In this document: piece after piece, positions 1 through 12,644 of the stretch
How the letters are laid out: the number at the start of each line of letters is the position of its first letter
How positions within the stretch are numbered: position 1 is the first letter of the stretch
Source of the DNA: a bacterium
Lineage (GTDB): Bacteria; Patescibacteriota; Saccharimonadia; Saccharimonadales; AWTP1-31
Assembly: GCA_030426125.1 (NCBI GenBank)
Contig: JAUHZB010000007.1
Coordinates: forward strand, 1 to 45,687
Reading direction: 5' to 3'
Length of the DNA stretch: 45,687 nt
Position numbers and translations under genes: made by a program
Notes under the pieces: generated by a model
Database searches by the model: none
What the model was told of the DNA's origin: nothing
What the model saw: only the letters and a program-made list of their open reading frames with translations

Positions 1-1197
<1,197 letters not shown>

Positions 1198-1341
1198 AAA
1201 GTGTTTAATCTTAAGATCAAAAACAAACCATTGTTTTATCTGAAAAACAATGAAAAAACTGACGTTGATTTACACGATTCAATTTTTAATGTCCTATTTT
1301 CTAAACAAACTTCTATCTGTCCCACGAAAATATCTCAATGT

Positions 1342-1370
1342 ATGATATATACACCACAAGCAATTGTCAA
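1342..1370 (-). promoter_or_regulatory. rRNA promoter
   Basis: On the minus strand a perfect -35 TTGACA (1365-1370) is followed after 17 bp by a -10 TATCAT (1342-1347), about 140 nt before the 16S 5' end. The leader between them contains an inverted repeat (CATTGTTTT / AAACAATG) that may help RNA processing. No coding sequence is credible in 1198-1405. Confidence 0.7.
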
Positions 1371-1405
1371 GTGTTATCTAACCTATTTTGTAGTCAATAA
1401 AACAA

Positions 1406-3955
1406 CTATCTTTTAGGCTTTGATTTTGGCTTTTCCTTTTCTTTATCTTCCGCCTCATCAGCCTCTTCAGAAGCTGTGTTATCTATTAGAGCGATAGAAA
1501 CAACCTTGTCATCTTCTTTGAGGCGCATAATCCGAACGCCTTGAGTCGCCCGACCAAGCTTCGGAATGTCTCCCATACCTAGCCTAATAGTTTGTCCTTG
1601 CTCGGAGATAATAATAACCTCTTGTTCAGATTCGCTATTTAAGGTTTTTACAGTTACTAGCTCACCGGTCTTTTTATTTACTACCGCTGAACGAATACCG
1701 ACTCCACCTCTGGTGTGTGGCGTAAACTGAGCAACTTTAGTTTGTTTTCCATAGCCTGACTGACTAATTACAAAGATGCTGGAACCTTCTTTAACAGTGT
1801 CCATACCTATAACTCTATCGCCAGAGCGAAGCCTGATACCGCGGACGCCCCTAGAGGCCCTTCCCATAGCTCGTACACCCTGTTCATGGAAGCGAATGGC
1901 TTGACCAAGCGAGGTAGAAATAATTATCTCGTTATCTCCACTACTGATAGTCACCCACTTAAGCTCATCACCCTCATCGAGATTAATAGTGATAAGACCG
2001 GAGCTTCGGACGTTGTGATACTGCTCAAGTGCAGTCTTCTTAACCACTCCACGGACCGTACACATGAATAGGAAGCCTTTATTATCTGTTTTAGACAGAT
2101 TAATTACCGAGCTGACCTTTTCTTCTGGTTGAAGCTGCAAGAGGTTAACAATAGCAATTCCTTTGGCGTTTAGGTTAGCAGCTGGCACCTCATAAGTCTT
2201 AAGCCTAAATACCCGACCCTTATTAGTAAAGAAGAGTAAGTAGTCATGGGTGCTAGCGTTAATGACATGTTCAATAACGTCTTCTTCCCTGGTGACCATT
2301 CCGCGCTTTCCTTTACCGCCTCTGTTTTGTTTACGGTAGTCAGCAATTTGCGAACGCTTAATGTAATTTGCAGAAGTTAGAGTAACCACCACCTGCTCAT
2401 CAGGTATGAAATCTTCGTCAGACATCTTACCAAGTTCACCTGGGATAACTACCGTTCGGCGATCATCGCCGTAAGCTTTCTTCAGCTCTAGGAACTCATC
2501 TTTAATAATCTTTAAGATCTTCTTTTCGTCTGCTAATATTTCTTCTAATTTAGCGATGGTTTTTAGTAACTCAGCTAATTCATCTTCAATCTTCTGACGT
2601 TCTAGACCAGCTAGCGTACGTAGTTGCATAGCTAAGATGGCTTTGGCCTGTAGCTCGCTAAGCTTAAATTTCTTTATTAAGTTCTTACTGGCGTCCTCAG
2701 TGGTTTCACTGGATCGAATAGTGGCAATAACTTCGTCAATATTATCTAGGGCAATCTTTAAGCCTTCTAGAATATGAGCCCTGGCTTTAGCAATCTTAAG
2801 CTCATATTCGGTTCGTCGCCTTACTACCACCTGACGGTGCTTTATATGCTCACTCAGGATATCTTTTAGACTAAGGACCTTCGGCTGTATTCCATCAACT
2901 AAGGCCATCATATTAAAGTGGAAAGTTGTCTGCAATGGTGTCAGCTTATATATCTGATTCATTAGTTTCTTCGGATAGGCATCTTTTTTAAGATCTAAGA
3001 CAATCCGCACACTTCCCCTTGAGGACTCGTCACGAAGATCAGATATACCGGTAATTTTCTTTTCACGAACTAATTCAGCAATTTTGAGCACCAAAGTTTC
3101 TTTATTAAGAGCGTAAGGTATCTCAGAAATAACAATCTTACTACGACCCTTCTTGCCTTCTACTATCTCGGCAACTCCACGATTAACCACACCACCGCGT
3201 CCAGTCATATAAGCATTGCGGATGCTTTCCTTCCCGTAGATAATTCCCCCAGTTGGGAAATCTGGCCCCTTAATATACTCTAGCAGATCATCAACCTCGC
3301 AGTCAGGGTTATCGATCATGTGCACCTCGGCGTCTATCAACTCACCTAGATTATGTGGTGGTATGTTAGTAGCCATACCAACAGCGATACCGAGTTGTCC
3401 GTTTAACAACAAACTAGGAATCTTCGAAGGTAGAACACTTGGTTCAGTTGTTGTACTATCGTAGTTTTCCCTAAAATCTACAGTTTCTTTATCGATATCC
3501 GATAACAATTCATCAGCCAAGCGAGCCATTTTGGCTTCGGTATAACGCATGGCGGCTGGCGGATCGCCGTCCATACTACCAAAGTTACCCTGACCATTAA
3601 CCAAGGTATAGCGCATTGACCACGGCTGAGCCATGCGAACCATAGCGTCATAGATAGATGAATCACCGTGCGGGTGATACTTACCCATTACTGAACCAAC
3701 GACGTTAGCACTTTTACGGTGGCGAGCGCTACTTCTGAGTCCTTCTTCGTTCATGCTGTAAAGAATTCGCCTATGGACCGGTTTCATACCATCCCTAACG
3801 TCAGGCAGGGCTCGATCGATAATAACGCTCATAGAATAACGTAGGTAGCTATCCTCCATGACCCTTTCCATAGTTTTAAGTTCTAGGGATTTTGAAGGCA
3901 CAGTTATGTCGCTTAAATCTGGTTGTATTGGTGTGTCTGGTGTCTTGTCTTCCAT
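1406..3955 (-). CDS. gyrA: DNA gyrase subunit A
   Basis: This is the DNA-cutting and rejoining subunit of the A2B2 gyrase that introduces negative supercoils. The catalytic tyrosine is Tyr138 in the [10 protein letters not shown] context. The N-terminal winged-helix/tower region is followed by a C-terminal beta-pinwheel with a GyrA box (QNRGGKG, residues 543-549), which separates gyrase from topoisomerase IV. The protein has 849 residues, normal for the family, and ends in an acidic/basic low-complexity tail (about 825-849). Its ATG lies immediately after the gyrB stop codon, so the two are co-transcribed and probably translationally coupled. Stop codon TAG. Confidence 0.97.
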   Translation of the reverse strand: MEDKTPDTPIQPDLSDITVPSKSLELKTMERVMEDSYLRYSMSVIIDRALPDVRDGMKPVHRRILYSMNEEGLRSSARHRKSANVVGSVMGKYHPHGDSSIYDAMVRMAQPWSMRYTLVNGQGNFGSMDGDPPAAMRYTEAKMARLADELLSDIDKETVDFRENYDSTTTEPSVLPSKIPSLLLNGQLGIAVGMATNIPPHNLGELIDAEVHMIDNPDCEVDDLLEYIKGPDFPTGGIIYGKESIRNAYMTGRGGVVNRGVAEIVEGKKGRSKIVISEIPYALNKETLVLKIAELVREKKITGISDLRDESSRGSVRIVLDLKKDAYPKKLMNQIYKLTPLQTTFHFNMMALVDGIQPKVLSLKDILSEHIKHRQVVVRRRTEYELKIAKARAHILEGLKIALDNIDEVIATIRSSETTEDASKNLIKKFKLSELQAKAILAMQLRTLAGLERQKIEDELAELLKTIAKLEEILADEKKILKIIKDEFLELKKAYGDDRRTVVIPGELGKMSDEDFIPDEQVVVTLTSANYIKRSQIADYRKQNRGGKGKRGMVTREEDVIEHVINASTHDYLLFFTNKGRVFRLKTYEVPAANLNAKGIAIVNLLQLQPEEKVSSVINLSKTDNKGFLFMCTVRGVVKKTALEQYHNVRSSGLITINLDEGDELKWVTISSGDNEIIISTSLGQAIRFHEQGVRAMGRASRGVRGIRLRSGDRVIGMDTVKEGSSIFVISQSGYGKQTKVAQFTPHTRGGVGIRSAVVNKKTGELVTVKTLNSESEQEVIIISEQGQTIRLGMGDIPKLGRATQGVRIMRLKEDDKVVSIALIDNTASEEADEAEDKEKEKPKSKPKR

Positions 3956-5935
<1,980 letters not shown>

Positions 5936-5988
5936 TCATTACCTTTACTAAGCCGGAATTGTTATATTTTTCTCCACTCTTAGGTCCT

Positions 5989-6017
5989 ATTATAAATGAT
6001 AGTCAGCAATTGGACAA
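5989..6017 (-). promoter_or_regulatory. gyrB promoter
   Basis: On the minus strand a -35 TTGTCC (6012-6017) and a perfect -10 TATAAT (5989-5994) are separated by 17 bp. They lie about 65 bp upstream of the gyrB start, in the 169-bp divergent region shared with the surface-protein gene. Confidence 0.6.
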
Positions 6018-6092
6018 CATAAGTCTTGTTAAATTGGACTAATATATGGTTCAATAAGCTTAAGGATAATTAACATACAGAAAGAATAAAAT

Positions 6093-8051
6093 ATGTTTAA
6101 TAAATTAATTAGCAATCTACCCTTTAATCCCAGCTTAATTGATCAAGTATCTTTTTACGCGAAAAGACTCCAAAAAGAGTCAGGCATCCGTCGTGTTGGC
6201 TTAGGTCTAGTCGCTCTTACTCTGTTAGTGCAGGGTTTTGCAGTAATGGCTCCAGCCCAGGCCAATGTCAGTTGTGATCCTTCCGGTAACGATATTATTC
6301 AGTGTGGTTTTAAGACAAAATCTGAAGCAATAAACAAATGTCGAAGTAACGCCCAAGGGTTCTCAACTATTCTTAAGCACTACGGCTTGAACTGTGACAG
6401 CGTAGCTGGAGCTGGAATACAAAACCTACGATCAACTGATTCTAATCGAGCGTTAATGTCTTTAGGTCGTAAACCCTACCAGAAACCTGGCGAAACATCA
6501 GTTCAAATTGCTGGCTTATCGCAAAGTTTATACCAACGCCCTCTATGGAGTTGGGATAGCAGAGGTCCATCAACCTATAAAGTACTAACCATGCACACCG
6601 CAGATAAACAGCCGGTATATATCATGTATGAATGTGGAAACATTGTAACCCTAAACAACTTCAAACCACCTTCCCCACAAGTCCCAGCCAACCTAAAACT
6701 GGCTAAATCCAACCAGCCAACTGGATTTGTTAAACCCGGCCAAACCATCGACTATACCCTTGCTTTCACTAATAAGGGTGGTCAAGCCATTTTCTTCTCA
6801 GTAAATGATATCCTACCGCCAACAGTAGATTACGTCAGTTCTTCTTACGGTAACTGGGTATTTGAAAACAAATCTCCAAACCTAAAATGGTTTAACAATA
6901 CACCGCCGTTCTACACCTTCGGAAACACCGATGCCTTCGGTACACCAGGCTTTATTAAGCTAAAAGTTAAAGTAAAAAATAATGTTACCAACGGAACTCA
7001 AATATGTAACCGTGCTTACTTACAAGACGTAAAAGTCGGCACCTCAACCGCAAGAAACACCCCACAGGTTCAGGTATGTAACACTGTAAAAATTGACTGT
7101 CCAACTGGGCAAATACTAGGTAGTGACGGCCGAACCTGTGAAGATGTAGTCGTACCTGATGCCCAATGCACATCGCTGACCGCTTTTATAAAGCCAGATG
7201 AAACTAACACCCGTAAATACACTTTCGAAACCAAAGCTAATGCCGTTAACGGAGCTACCGTTGAGAGTTACACCTACGACTTCGGTAACGGGGACACCAA
7301 AACCAACAATAACAGTGAATTAACTGATCAAATTGAATATGAGTTCAATCAAGTAAAAAGCTATGACGTTACAGTGACCGTAAAGAGTAGTGTTGGCGAC
7401 AAAGCTAGCCTAAGCTGTCAGACCAAAGTAACCATAAACCCACCAGACGAAGAACCAGTCCTCAGTATCAGTAAAAAAGCCAAGAATATTACACAAGACA
7501 AAGAGGATGCCAATAATACAGTTGCCAGAGCTGGCGATGTTATTGAATATAGCCTTACAACTAGCAATGTAAGTAACGTAGACGCTAAAGATACTGCTCT
7601 GCAACCTGAAGATCTAACCGATGTTCTAGAATATAGCGACCTAGACCTAAACACTCTAGATGGTGGAGTCTTTGACGATCAGACCAAAGTTCTAGCCTGG
7701 AATGAAAAAGTCACCATCAAAGCCAACCAATCTACTACCAAAACCTTCCGAGTTACAGTCAAAAACCCTATCCCGAGCACCCCTCGTCCAGACATTCAAA
7801 ACAACCGCTCTTCCGGAGACTTAGTGATGCAGAATATTTATGGGAACCAAGTTACCATTAAATTACCTACTACACCTGTAAAAACGACTGAGCAAGTCAC
7901 CACTACCCTACCCAATACTGGTCCAGGAGAAAGTCTAGCGATTGGTTTTGGAGTATTAGTTATAGCTGGTTACTTCTACTCAAGAAGTCGCTTAATGGCT
8001 AAAGAGCTAGATATTGTCAAAAAAGAATATACAACCAGTGGAGGTCTATAA
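6093..8051 (+). CDS. LPXTG-type cell-surface protein with DUF11/PKD-like repeats
   Basis: A 652-residue secreted protein. A basic N-terminus precedes a hydrophobic signal segment (about 36-57, ending near AQA). The ectodomain contains a DUF11-like beta domain (about 190-310, with a GQTIDYTLAFTNKG motif), a PKD-like domain (about 365-440, with SYTYDFGNGD) and a second DUF11-like domain (about 450-570). The C-terminus has LPNTG at 606-610, a hydrophobic helix and charged residues, the layout of a sortase substrate, although the tail after the helix is unusually long (about 25 residues). Several cysteines occur in the N-terminal half. The next gene follows after 1 nt. It is probably an adhesin or host-contact protein; no sortase gene is in the window. 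Confidence 0.75.
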   Translation: MFNKLISNLPFNPSLIDQVSFYAKRLQKESGIRRVGLGLVALTLLVQGFAVMAPAQANVSCDPSGNDIIQCGFKTKSEAINKCRSNAQGFSTILKHYGLNCDSVAGAGIQNLRSTDSNRALMSLGRKPYQKPGETSVQIAGLSQSLYQRPLWSWDSRGPSTYKVLTMHTADKQPVYIMYECGNIVTLNNFKPPSPQVPANLKLAKSNQPTGFVKPGQTIDYTLAFTNKGGQAIFFSVNDILPPTVDYVSSSYGNWVFENKSPNLKWFNNTPPFYTFGNTDAFGTPGFIKLKVKVKNNVTNGTQICNRAYLQDVKVGTSTARNTPQVQVCNTVKIDCPTGQILGSDGRTCEDVVVPDAQCTSLTAFIKPDETNTRKYTFETKANAVNGATVESYTYDFGNGDTKTNNNSELTDQIEYEFNQVKSYDVTVTVKSSVGDKASLSCQTKVTINPPDEEPVLSISKKAKNITQDKEDANNTVARAGDVIEYSLTTSNVSNVDAKDTALQPEDLTDVLEYSDLDLNTLDGGVFDDQTKVLAWNEKVTIKANQSTTKTFRVTVKNPIPSTPRPDIQNNRSSGDLVMQNIYGNQVTIKLPTTPVKTTEQVTTTLPNTGPGESLAIGFGVLVIAGYFYSRSRLMAKELDIVKKEYTTSGGL

Positions 8052-8052
8052 A

Positions 8053-8631
8053 ATGAGTGAAAAATTAAAGATCCATATTGAGCAAGACAACGACACGCCA
8101 GAGAGCGCAGAGTTCCAAGACAGCAAAGCTCATGAATCAGAGAATACTAAGCCAGAGCAACACAGCGAGCAAACCAAAGCTGAAAAACAAGAAGAGCTGT
8201 CAGCTATTCGACAAGAAATCAACAAAGAAGCTAAGTCGCTAAACAAAAGTGAGATTGACTCTACTAAGCCAGAAAAAAACCCTGGAGCCCAAGGCCCTAT
8301 CAACAAAGAGCTCAAAGACATGATGCGCACCAGAACTCTTACGCGCATTCGTAAAGAGCTCTCTGCTCCGAACAAAACTCTAAGTAAAGTCATCCACTCC
8401 AAGCCTGTTGAGAAAGCCAGTGTTATTGGTGAGAAAACCATAGCCCGACCGATAGGTCTGCTAGGAGGAGCCTTGATAGCTTTAATTGGTAGCGTAGCAA
8501 CCCTGTATATGGCCAAACACTATGGCTTTGAATACAACTTGCTGCTATTCTTCATCCTCTTTGCCGGTGGATACCTAGCCTTCACCATAGTTGAAGTACT
8601 TATACTGATTGCTAAAAGAATCAAACAATAG
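8053..8631 (+). CDS. small membrane protein, charged N-terminus and two C-terminal TM helices
   Basis: I do not recognise the family. The start is the ATG at 8053, because GAGGT lies just upstream and the ATG falls 1 nt after the stop of the surface-protein gene; the frame is open further upstream, but only by overlapping that gene. The 192-residue product has about 125 hydrophilic residues rich in Glu, Lys, Ser and Gln, then two membrane segments (about 134-154 and 162-186) and a short basic end. Tight coupling to the LPXTG protein suggests a joint role at the envelope, perhaps in anchoring or export; that is inference. Stop TAG. Confidence 0.7.
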   Translation: MSEKLKIHIEQDNDTPESAEFQDSKAHESENTKPEQHSEQTKAEKQEELSAIRQEINKEAKSLNKSEIDSTKPEKNPGAQGPINKELKDMMRTRTLTRIRKELSAPNKTLSKVIHSKPVEKASVIGEKTIARPIGLLGGALIALIGSVATLYMAKHYGFEYNLLLFFILFAGGYLAFTIVEVLILIAKRIKQ

Positions 8632-8657
8632 AAGCTAAATAGTATTGGTCAAAAACT

Positions 8658-8680
8658 TAATAGCTAATTATTAGCTATTA
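8658..8680. terminator. AT-rich perfect palindrome between convergent genes
   Basis: The 23-bp stretch TAATAGCTAAT-T-ATTAGCTATTA is a perfect inverted repeat between two convergent genes and includes the stop codon of the minus-strand ATPase gene. It could act as a weak bidirectional terminator. There is no clear U-run on either side, so confidence is modest. Confidence 0.4.
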
Positions 8681-11574
8681 TCGCCGTCTCGATCAATAAC
8701 CATAGTCTGATCATGGTCTGCGCTAGCTTTGGCTTGATGACGATCACTGATAGGTAGTTCACTACCCTCCGAGCTTGGGCTACCAACATTTAGCGATTGG
8801 TTCATAGAGGGAGTAGGAGGCGTATTCTGTGCAGGAGTGTAACCATTTACATTATTGTTCGAATTTACCGCTGTAGGGCCTGTCTGTGGCTGATAGGGCC
8901 GATTTGGCATTGGGCTAGACTGCCCCATGGTACCTGCACCCATAGATCCCGCTCCGGTACTCATCGGACGACGCGGTTGAACTGCTTGACCTGTTCTGGC
9001 CTGCTGTTTAGCCATCCAGTTATCGAAGAATGACCCTCCGCCTGGACGTGCTGCTGCTGGCCTTGGACCAGCGCCTGGTTGGCCTGTCAATGAGCCTGGT
9101 GCGCCAGGACGACGGGCTGGCTTCTCAGCCACTCTCAACCGTTCAGTAATCTCCTTGTCTACTTCCACTTTGGGCCGACCATATTTGGCACTTGAAAGCT
9201 GTTTTAAGGCTTGCCCGAGCTTCTCGTTAGGTGTACCAATTGGCGCTAAACCAGCCATACTAAATGGCTGAGTTGGCACACCGCCTATAAGTGTCCTGAT
9301 TACAGTATTCCAGTTTGGTATACGTAGTAAATCATCACCGTCAAAATGCGGCTGGAAGTATCTAGACAAAGCTTCGACATCATTCTGACCGATACGGAAT
9401 GAAACGATGGTACCCATGTTACCAAATACAGCATCCCGAATTTCATCTGAAAGCTGAGTAGTGAACTGGTTAGCCACTACTAAGTTAAGGTGGTACTTTC
9501 TAGCCTCTGACATAATCGTAGCGAAGGAGTCAGTTGAGAAGTTCTGGAACTCATCAACGTACAGACAGAAGTCCTGCCTTTCGCTTTCCGGGACATTGGC
9601 CCTGCTCATAGCTGCCGCCTGAAACTTCATAACGAAGATCATACCCATCAACTTAGAGTTAAGATCGCCCATCTTACCCTTACTTAGATTGACTAATAGA
9701 ATCTTTTTGTTATCCATTATTTCACGCATGTCGAAGGCACTCTTGGTCTGACCAATAATATTGCGCATCATTTCGTTAGAAAGAAAAGCCCCAAACTTAC
9801 TAACTACCCAGCTGGTGACTTCTCCAGCCTCATTAGATCGTTGAGCGTTGGGCCACTCTTTTGTCCAAAAGTCGATAACATTCTGATCAGTTACGTACTT
9901 AAGTTTTGGCTTCATGAAATCTGGGTCAATTAATAGCTTAGGTATATCTACAAAGGTTCCACCTCTAGGATCAGCCATCAATAGCTGAGCACAATTAGTA
10001 AATATACGCTCAAACCGAGCACCTATCATACCCTGGCGATTGGGGTCGTATAGCTTATACAAGATGTTGATTGCTTCCTGTATCAGGAAATCTTTCTGAG
10101 CCTCAGTGGAAAACTCGAACAGGTTTAAGCCCATCGGGAAATCCATATCCGAAGGACTAAAATAGATAACATCTTCAGTTCGATCCTGTGGAACCATTCC
10201 TAGCAAGTTATCAGCAGTGTCACCATGTGGGTCTACAAAAGCAAAACCATCACCGTTAAGCATGTCCTGTACGGCGAGATTTTCTAAGAAGGTCGATTTA
10301 CCGGTACCAGTTTGTCCAACAACATACATATGACGCTGTCTATCATTTAAGGTAAGCCTAATTGGCTTTTTAGCCCCACGGAAAAGGTTATACCCAAGTA
10401 GCAATCCATCGTCAGGAATATTTCTAGGGGCGTCTACTTGCTTAGAGGCCTGGCGTTGCAACTGAGCTGTAGGAATGTTTTTCTGGTCTGGGAAATGGAA
10501 TAATGTTGCTAATTCAACAGCATTAAGCACGTTATTATCTATCTCCGGCGGGAAGAACCTAAGTATGTAAGAAGTCACAAAACTTTCTATGTCTTTGGCG
10601 CTTGAGAACTTAAAGCCATTCTTGCTAGGAGCATCATATAAGAAGAAAGCAGCTACGATATTATTCAACAAAGCCTGTGATCTCTGTGAGATATTTGAGG
10701 ATGTTACTACCCTGATTAGAACCTCATAACCAGGATGTCTAGTTTTTTCCTCTATAGCGTCGGCAATTGATTGATCTAGATTAGAAATTTCTTTCTTCTT
10801 CTCACCACCAGAATCAGACTTGTCTTCAGGAGGCTTTACAGCAGCCACTACTAGCTGTTTAGCCCACCAGAAAAGATTATCTGACACGGTTTTATCTTTT
10901 TCACCAGATCGTTTTTTATTGGCAACTGAATGGGACTGTTTTCTCCAGCCACTTTTTGCAGGTCGGATTAAGATCTGAATACCGGCTCCATCTTCCTTGT
11001 CTAGAGTAGACAAAGCGTTAAGTAGGGCCTGCATTGAGTCCCGTTTAATCTCTTGGTAAGTTGCAATCGGATAAGCGTAATTCTCTTTCAAGGTTAACTC
11101 TCCACCCATAGTGCCGGCTAGCTTACCCACTGGACTAAAAATATTATGTTCAGTTACTTCTTCTAGTTGAGCCGAAGGATAGGCGCTAATAACAGCTTGG
11201 GTTACAACATCCACCATAACCACTGGAACAACAGCGTAAAATTTCACAAAGCCCTTTGCGCCAATAATCTCAAAACTAAAGTGACGCTGGCCATAAAACT
11301 CGCCCTTGAAACCTTTTTTGTAAGTAGAAGCGATTATGCCATATAGAGTCTGAGCTTTAGAGATATTCTCTTCACTAACGTCACGAGTATCACGCCCATT
11401 ACCTTCAATATCTTCACTCGACGGTGGTAGATGGATTTCTAGAGGCACCATCTTTAGACCCCTCTCATAATTTTTCTGCTCGCGTAGGACCTTCTTATAG
11501 TGTAGATATACAATAAACATTGTCACAGATACAACAAGTAACAATAAACTGATAAGAATAATTGATAACATCAT
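8671..11574 (-). CDS. membrane-anchored VirD4/HerA-like ATPase (type IV secretion DNA-binding family)
   Basis: A 967-residue P-loop ATPase. One transmembrane helix lies at about 3-24, then a cytoplasmic N-terminal region of about 350 residues, then the motor domain with Walker A GQTGTGKST (420-428), VDPHGD shortly after, and Walker B LYVDEFQ (about 672-678). The tail (about 800-967) is low-complexity Pro/Gly/Gln/Asn and probably disordered. The family includes conjugative coupling proteins and HerA/FtsK-type DNA pumps. Without relaxase or VirB genes nearby, a conjugation role is not shown; DNA or protein translocation at the envelope is the broader possibility. Two small genes lie upstream on the same strand. 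Confidence 0.85.
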   Translation of the reverse strand: MMLSIILISLLLLVVSVTMFIVYLHYKKVLREQKNYERGLKMVPLEIHLPPSSEDIEGNGRDTRDVSEENISKAQTLYGIIASTYKKGFKGEFYGQRHFSFEIIGAKGFVKFYAVVPVVMVDVVTQAVISAYPSAQLEEVTEHNIFSPVGKLAGTMGGELTLKENYAYPIATYQEIKRDSMQALLNALSTLDKEDGAGIQILIRPAKSGWRKQSHSVANKKRSGEKDKTVSDNLFWWAKQLVVAAVKPPEDKSDSGGEKKKEISNLDQSIADAIEEKTRHPGYEVLIRVVTSSNISQRSQALLNNIVAAFFLYDAPSKNGFKFSSAKDIESFVTSYILRFFPPEIDNNVLNAVELATLFHFPDQKNIPTAQLQRQASKQVDAPRNIPDDGLLLGYNLFRGAKKPIRLTLNDRQRHMYVVGQTGTGKSTFLENLAVQDMLNGDGFAFVDPHGDTADNLLGMVPQDRTEDVIYFSPSDMDFPMGLNLFEFSTEAQKDFLIQEAINILYKLYDPNRQGMIGARFERIFTNCAQLLMADPRGGTFVDIPKLLIDPDFMKPKLKYVTDQNVIDFWTKEWPNAQRSNEAGEVTSWVVSKFGAFLSNEMMRNIIGQTKSAFDMREIMDNKKILLVNLSKGKMGDLNSKLMGMIFVMKFQAAAMSRANVPESERQDFCLYVDEFQNFSTDSFATIMSEARKYHLNLVVANQFTTQLSDEIRDAVFGNMGTIVSFRIGQNDVEALSRYFQPHFDGDDLLRIPNWNTVIRTLIGGVPTQPFSMAGLAPIGTPNEKLGQALKQLSSAKYGRPKVEVDKEITERLRVAEKPARRPGAPGSLTGQPGAGPRPAAARPGGGSFFDNWMAKQQARTGQAVQPRRPMSTGAGSMGAGTMGQSSPMPNRPYQPQTGPTAVNSNNNVNGYTPAQNTPPTPSMNQSLNVGSPSSEGSELPISDRHQAKASADHDQTMVIDRDGDNS

Positions 11575-11582
11575 ATATTTTA

Positions 11583-11993
11583 TTAACTATCCATGGGTTT
11601 TATATCTTTACTAAATCTGGTCTTTAGATAATCGGCTTTAAAGCGATTTAGTTGAATATTCTGCTGACTGGGGTCATTCTTTGTCTGCTGAACAATAGCC
11701 TTAGCCTTGTTTACCCACTCTTTTTCAATTAAATCTACATCTTCGGCAACCATAGGTGATCCACTACTATGCTTAGCGCTTAGCATGTTCTGATCAACAA
11801 TAGGCTGGCTGGTTAGTTGTTGAGGAGTCGGACTGGCGGAGCCGCCAGCGCTCCCCTGATCAACTGATTGAGGCATAGCTACACTAGGTAAGCCAGTTGC
11901 CGGTTGCCCACCTTGGTTATTGCCATCCGTAGTATCAATTGGTTGCTGTGTTGGTGTGTTATTCATAGATCCATATATTTGTTGATCACTCAT
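11583..11993 (-). CDS. small conserved-looking protein, disordered N-terminus and helical C-terminus
   Basis: A 136-residue protein of unknown function. Its first 80 residues are rich in Gln, Ser, Thr, Gly and Pro and look disordered. The last 50 (from about DVDLIEKEWVNKAK) are charged and helical, ending KPMDS. Proteins with a similar EWVxKAK tail occur in other CPR genomes as far as I recall, so I treat it as a real gene. I chose the ATG at 11993 rather than GTG 11996 because a TATAAT box ends exactly 6 nt before it, implying a leaderless mRNA. It lies 8 bp upstream of the ATPase gene and is probably in its operon. Confidence 0.7.
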   Translation of the reverse strand: MSDQQIYGSMNNTPTQQPIDTTDGNNQGGQPATGLPSVAMPQSVDQGSAGGSASPTPQQLTSQPIVDQNMLSAKHSSGSPMVAEDVDLIEKEWVNKAKAIVQQTKNDPSQQNIQLNRFKADYLKTRFSKDIKPMDS

Positions 11994-11999
11994 CACTAA

Positions 12000-12021
12000 A
12001 TTATACCAGATCTACATCTGG
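12000..12021 (-). promoter_or_regulatory. -10 box with palindrome in the promoter spacer
   Basis: On the minus strand TATAAT (12000-12005) sits 6 nt before the ATG at 11993. Directly upstream, filling the spacer, is a perfect inverted repeat CCAGAT-GTAG-ATCTGG (12006-12021). It could be an operator, or a compact terminator for the preceding gene that ends at 12032, fused to the promoter of the next one. Confidence 0.5.
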
Positions 12022-12031
12022 AAAAGCTAAA

Positions 12032-12400
12032 CTATGATTTTGTCACTTTGAATCTAGAAATATACAGCAAGACTATCACCCCTAAGACTGAAAGTAGTAG
12101 TAAATCTTTAGCCGTTAATTGGTTTATTGATATCAACATCAACACTAAAGTGGGCACAATCCCAATAAAAAATGAATACAAAATCAACTTTCTATTACTG
12201 CTTAAAGTCTTCAACTGTAGAGTTCTTAAGATGTGCATAGATAGCAGAGAGACGATCAAATAAAACCAAAATAGAACGATTAACACGGCAAAGATTGGTA
12301 AGTTTTGTGGATTAGTGAACGATAGAAATAACAATAATCCGACCACTAGTAACCCTAAGAATTTGTAGGAGTTAAATGTCTTTTTTATAGAAGGTAGCAT
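12032..12400 (-). CDS. small integral membrane protein (four TM helices)
   Basis: A 122-residue very hydrophobic protein with an apparent four-helix topology: about 13-30, 32-52, 70-90 and 98-115. It has basic loops (SNRKL) and the C-terminus SRFKVTKS. No family is recognised. The start ATG at 12400 has no Shine-Dalgarno sequence; a TATTAT box lies 6 nt upstream and a terminator-like hairpin just before it, so translation may be leaderless. It is followed by the two envelope-associated genes at 11993 and 11574, so a shared envelope role is possible but unproven. Confidence 0.65.
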   Translation of the reverse strand: MLPSIKKTFNSYKFLGLLVVGLLLFLSFTNPQNLPIFAVLIVLFWFYLIVSLLSMHILRTLQLKTLSSNRKLILYSFFIGIVPTLVLMLISINQLTAKDLLLLSVLGVIVLLYISRFKVTKS

Positions 12401-12404
12401 ATAT

Positions 12405-12609
12405 AAATAATAACCCGAAATAGCGGGTTATCATAGAAAGTTTGATTTGGTTTGTTGGTTATAAAGGTGCTAGACGGTAAATCCGCTTATGTAAATAAAC
12501 TATTGAAGCGCTTACCTGTCTAGCTTGACTGACCGCTCTGGCTACCGTTAGGAAGACCAAGAGCGACAAAAAGAGAGTTTTGTAAGTATTAAGACAAAAA
12601 ATACTTACG
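12405..12609 (-). ncRNA. candidate structured RNA (leader or independent ncRNA)
   Basis: On the minus strand a TTGACA (12639-12644), 17-bp spacer and TACATT (12616-12621) predict a start near 12609. Three stem-loops follow in order. The first is GTAAGTATT/AATACTTAC (12608-12582), exactly at the predicted 5' end. The second is CGCTCTtGG/CCAGAGCG (12565-12534). The third is a long stem GCTAGACaGGTAA.../...TTACCgTCTAGC (12524-12469). A terminator (AACCCG/CGGGTT, 12430-12411, then an AT-rich tract) ends it 10 nt before the membrane-protein ATG. It may be a stand-alone RNA of about 200 nt or an attenuating leader. I found no match to 6S, SRP, tmRNA or known riboswitch motifs. Confidence 0.5.
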
Positions 12610-12644
12610 CTTATCAATGTAGATTATATATTATAATTTGTCAA

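Noticed and set aside
1201-1416. Open frame between 16S rRNA and gyrA
   Set aside because: It lies on the opposite strand across the rRNA leader and promoter, has low-complexity composition and no ribosome site.
8671-11574. Conjugative element around the VirD4-like ATPase
   Set aside because: No relaxase, VirB-type genes, direct repeats or integration site are visible around it.
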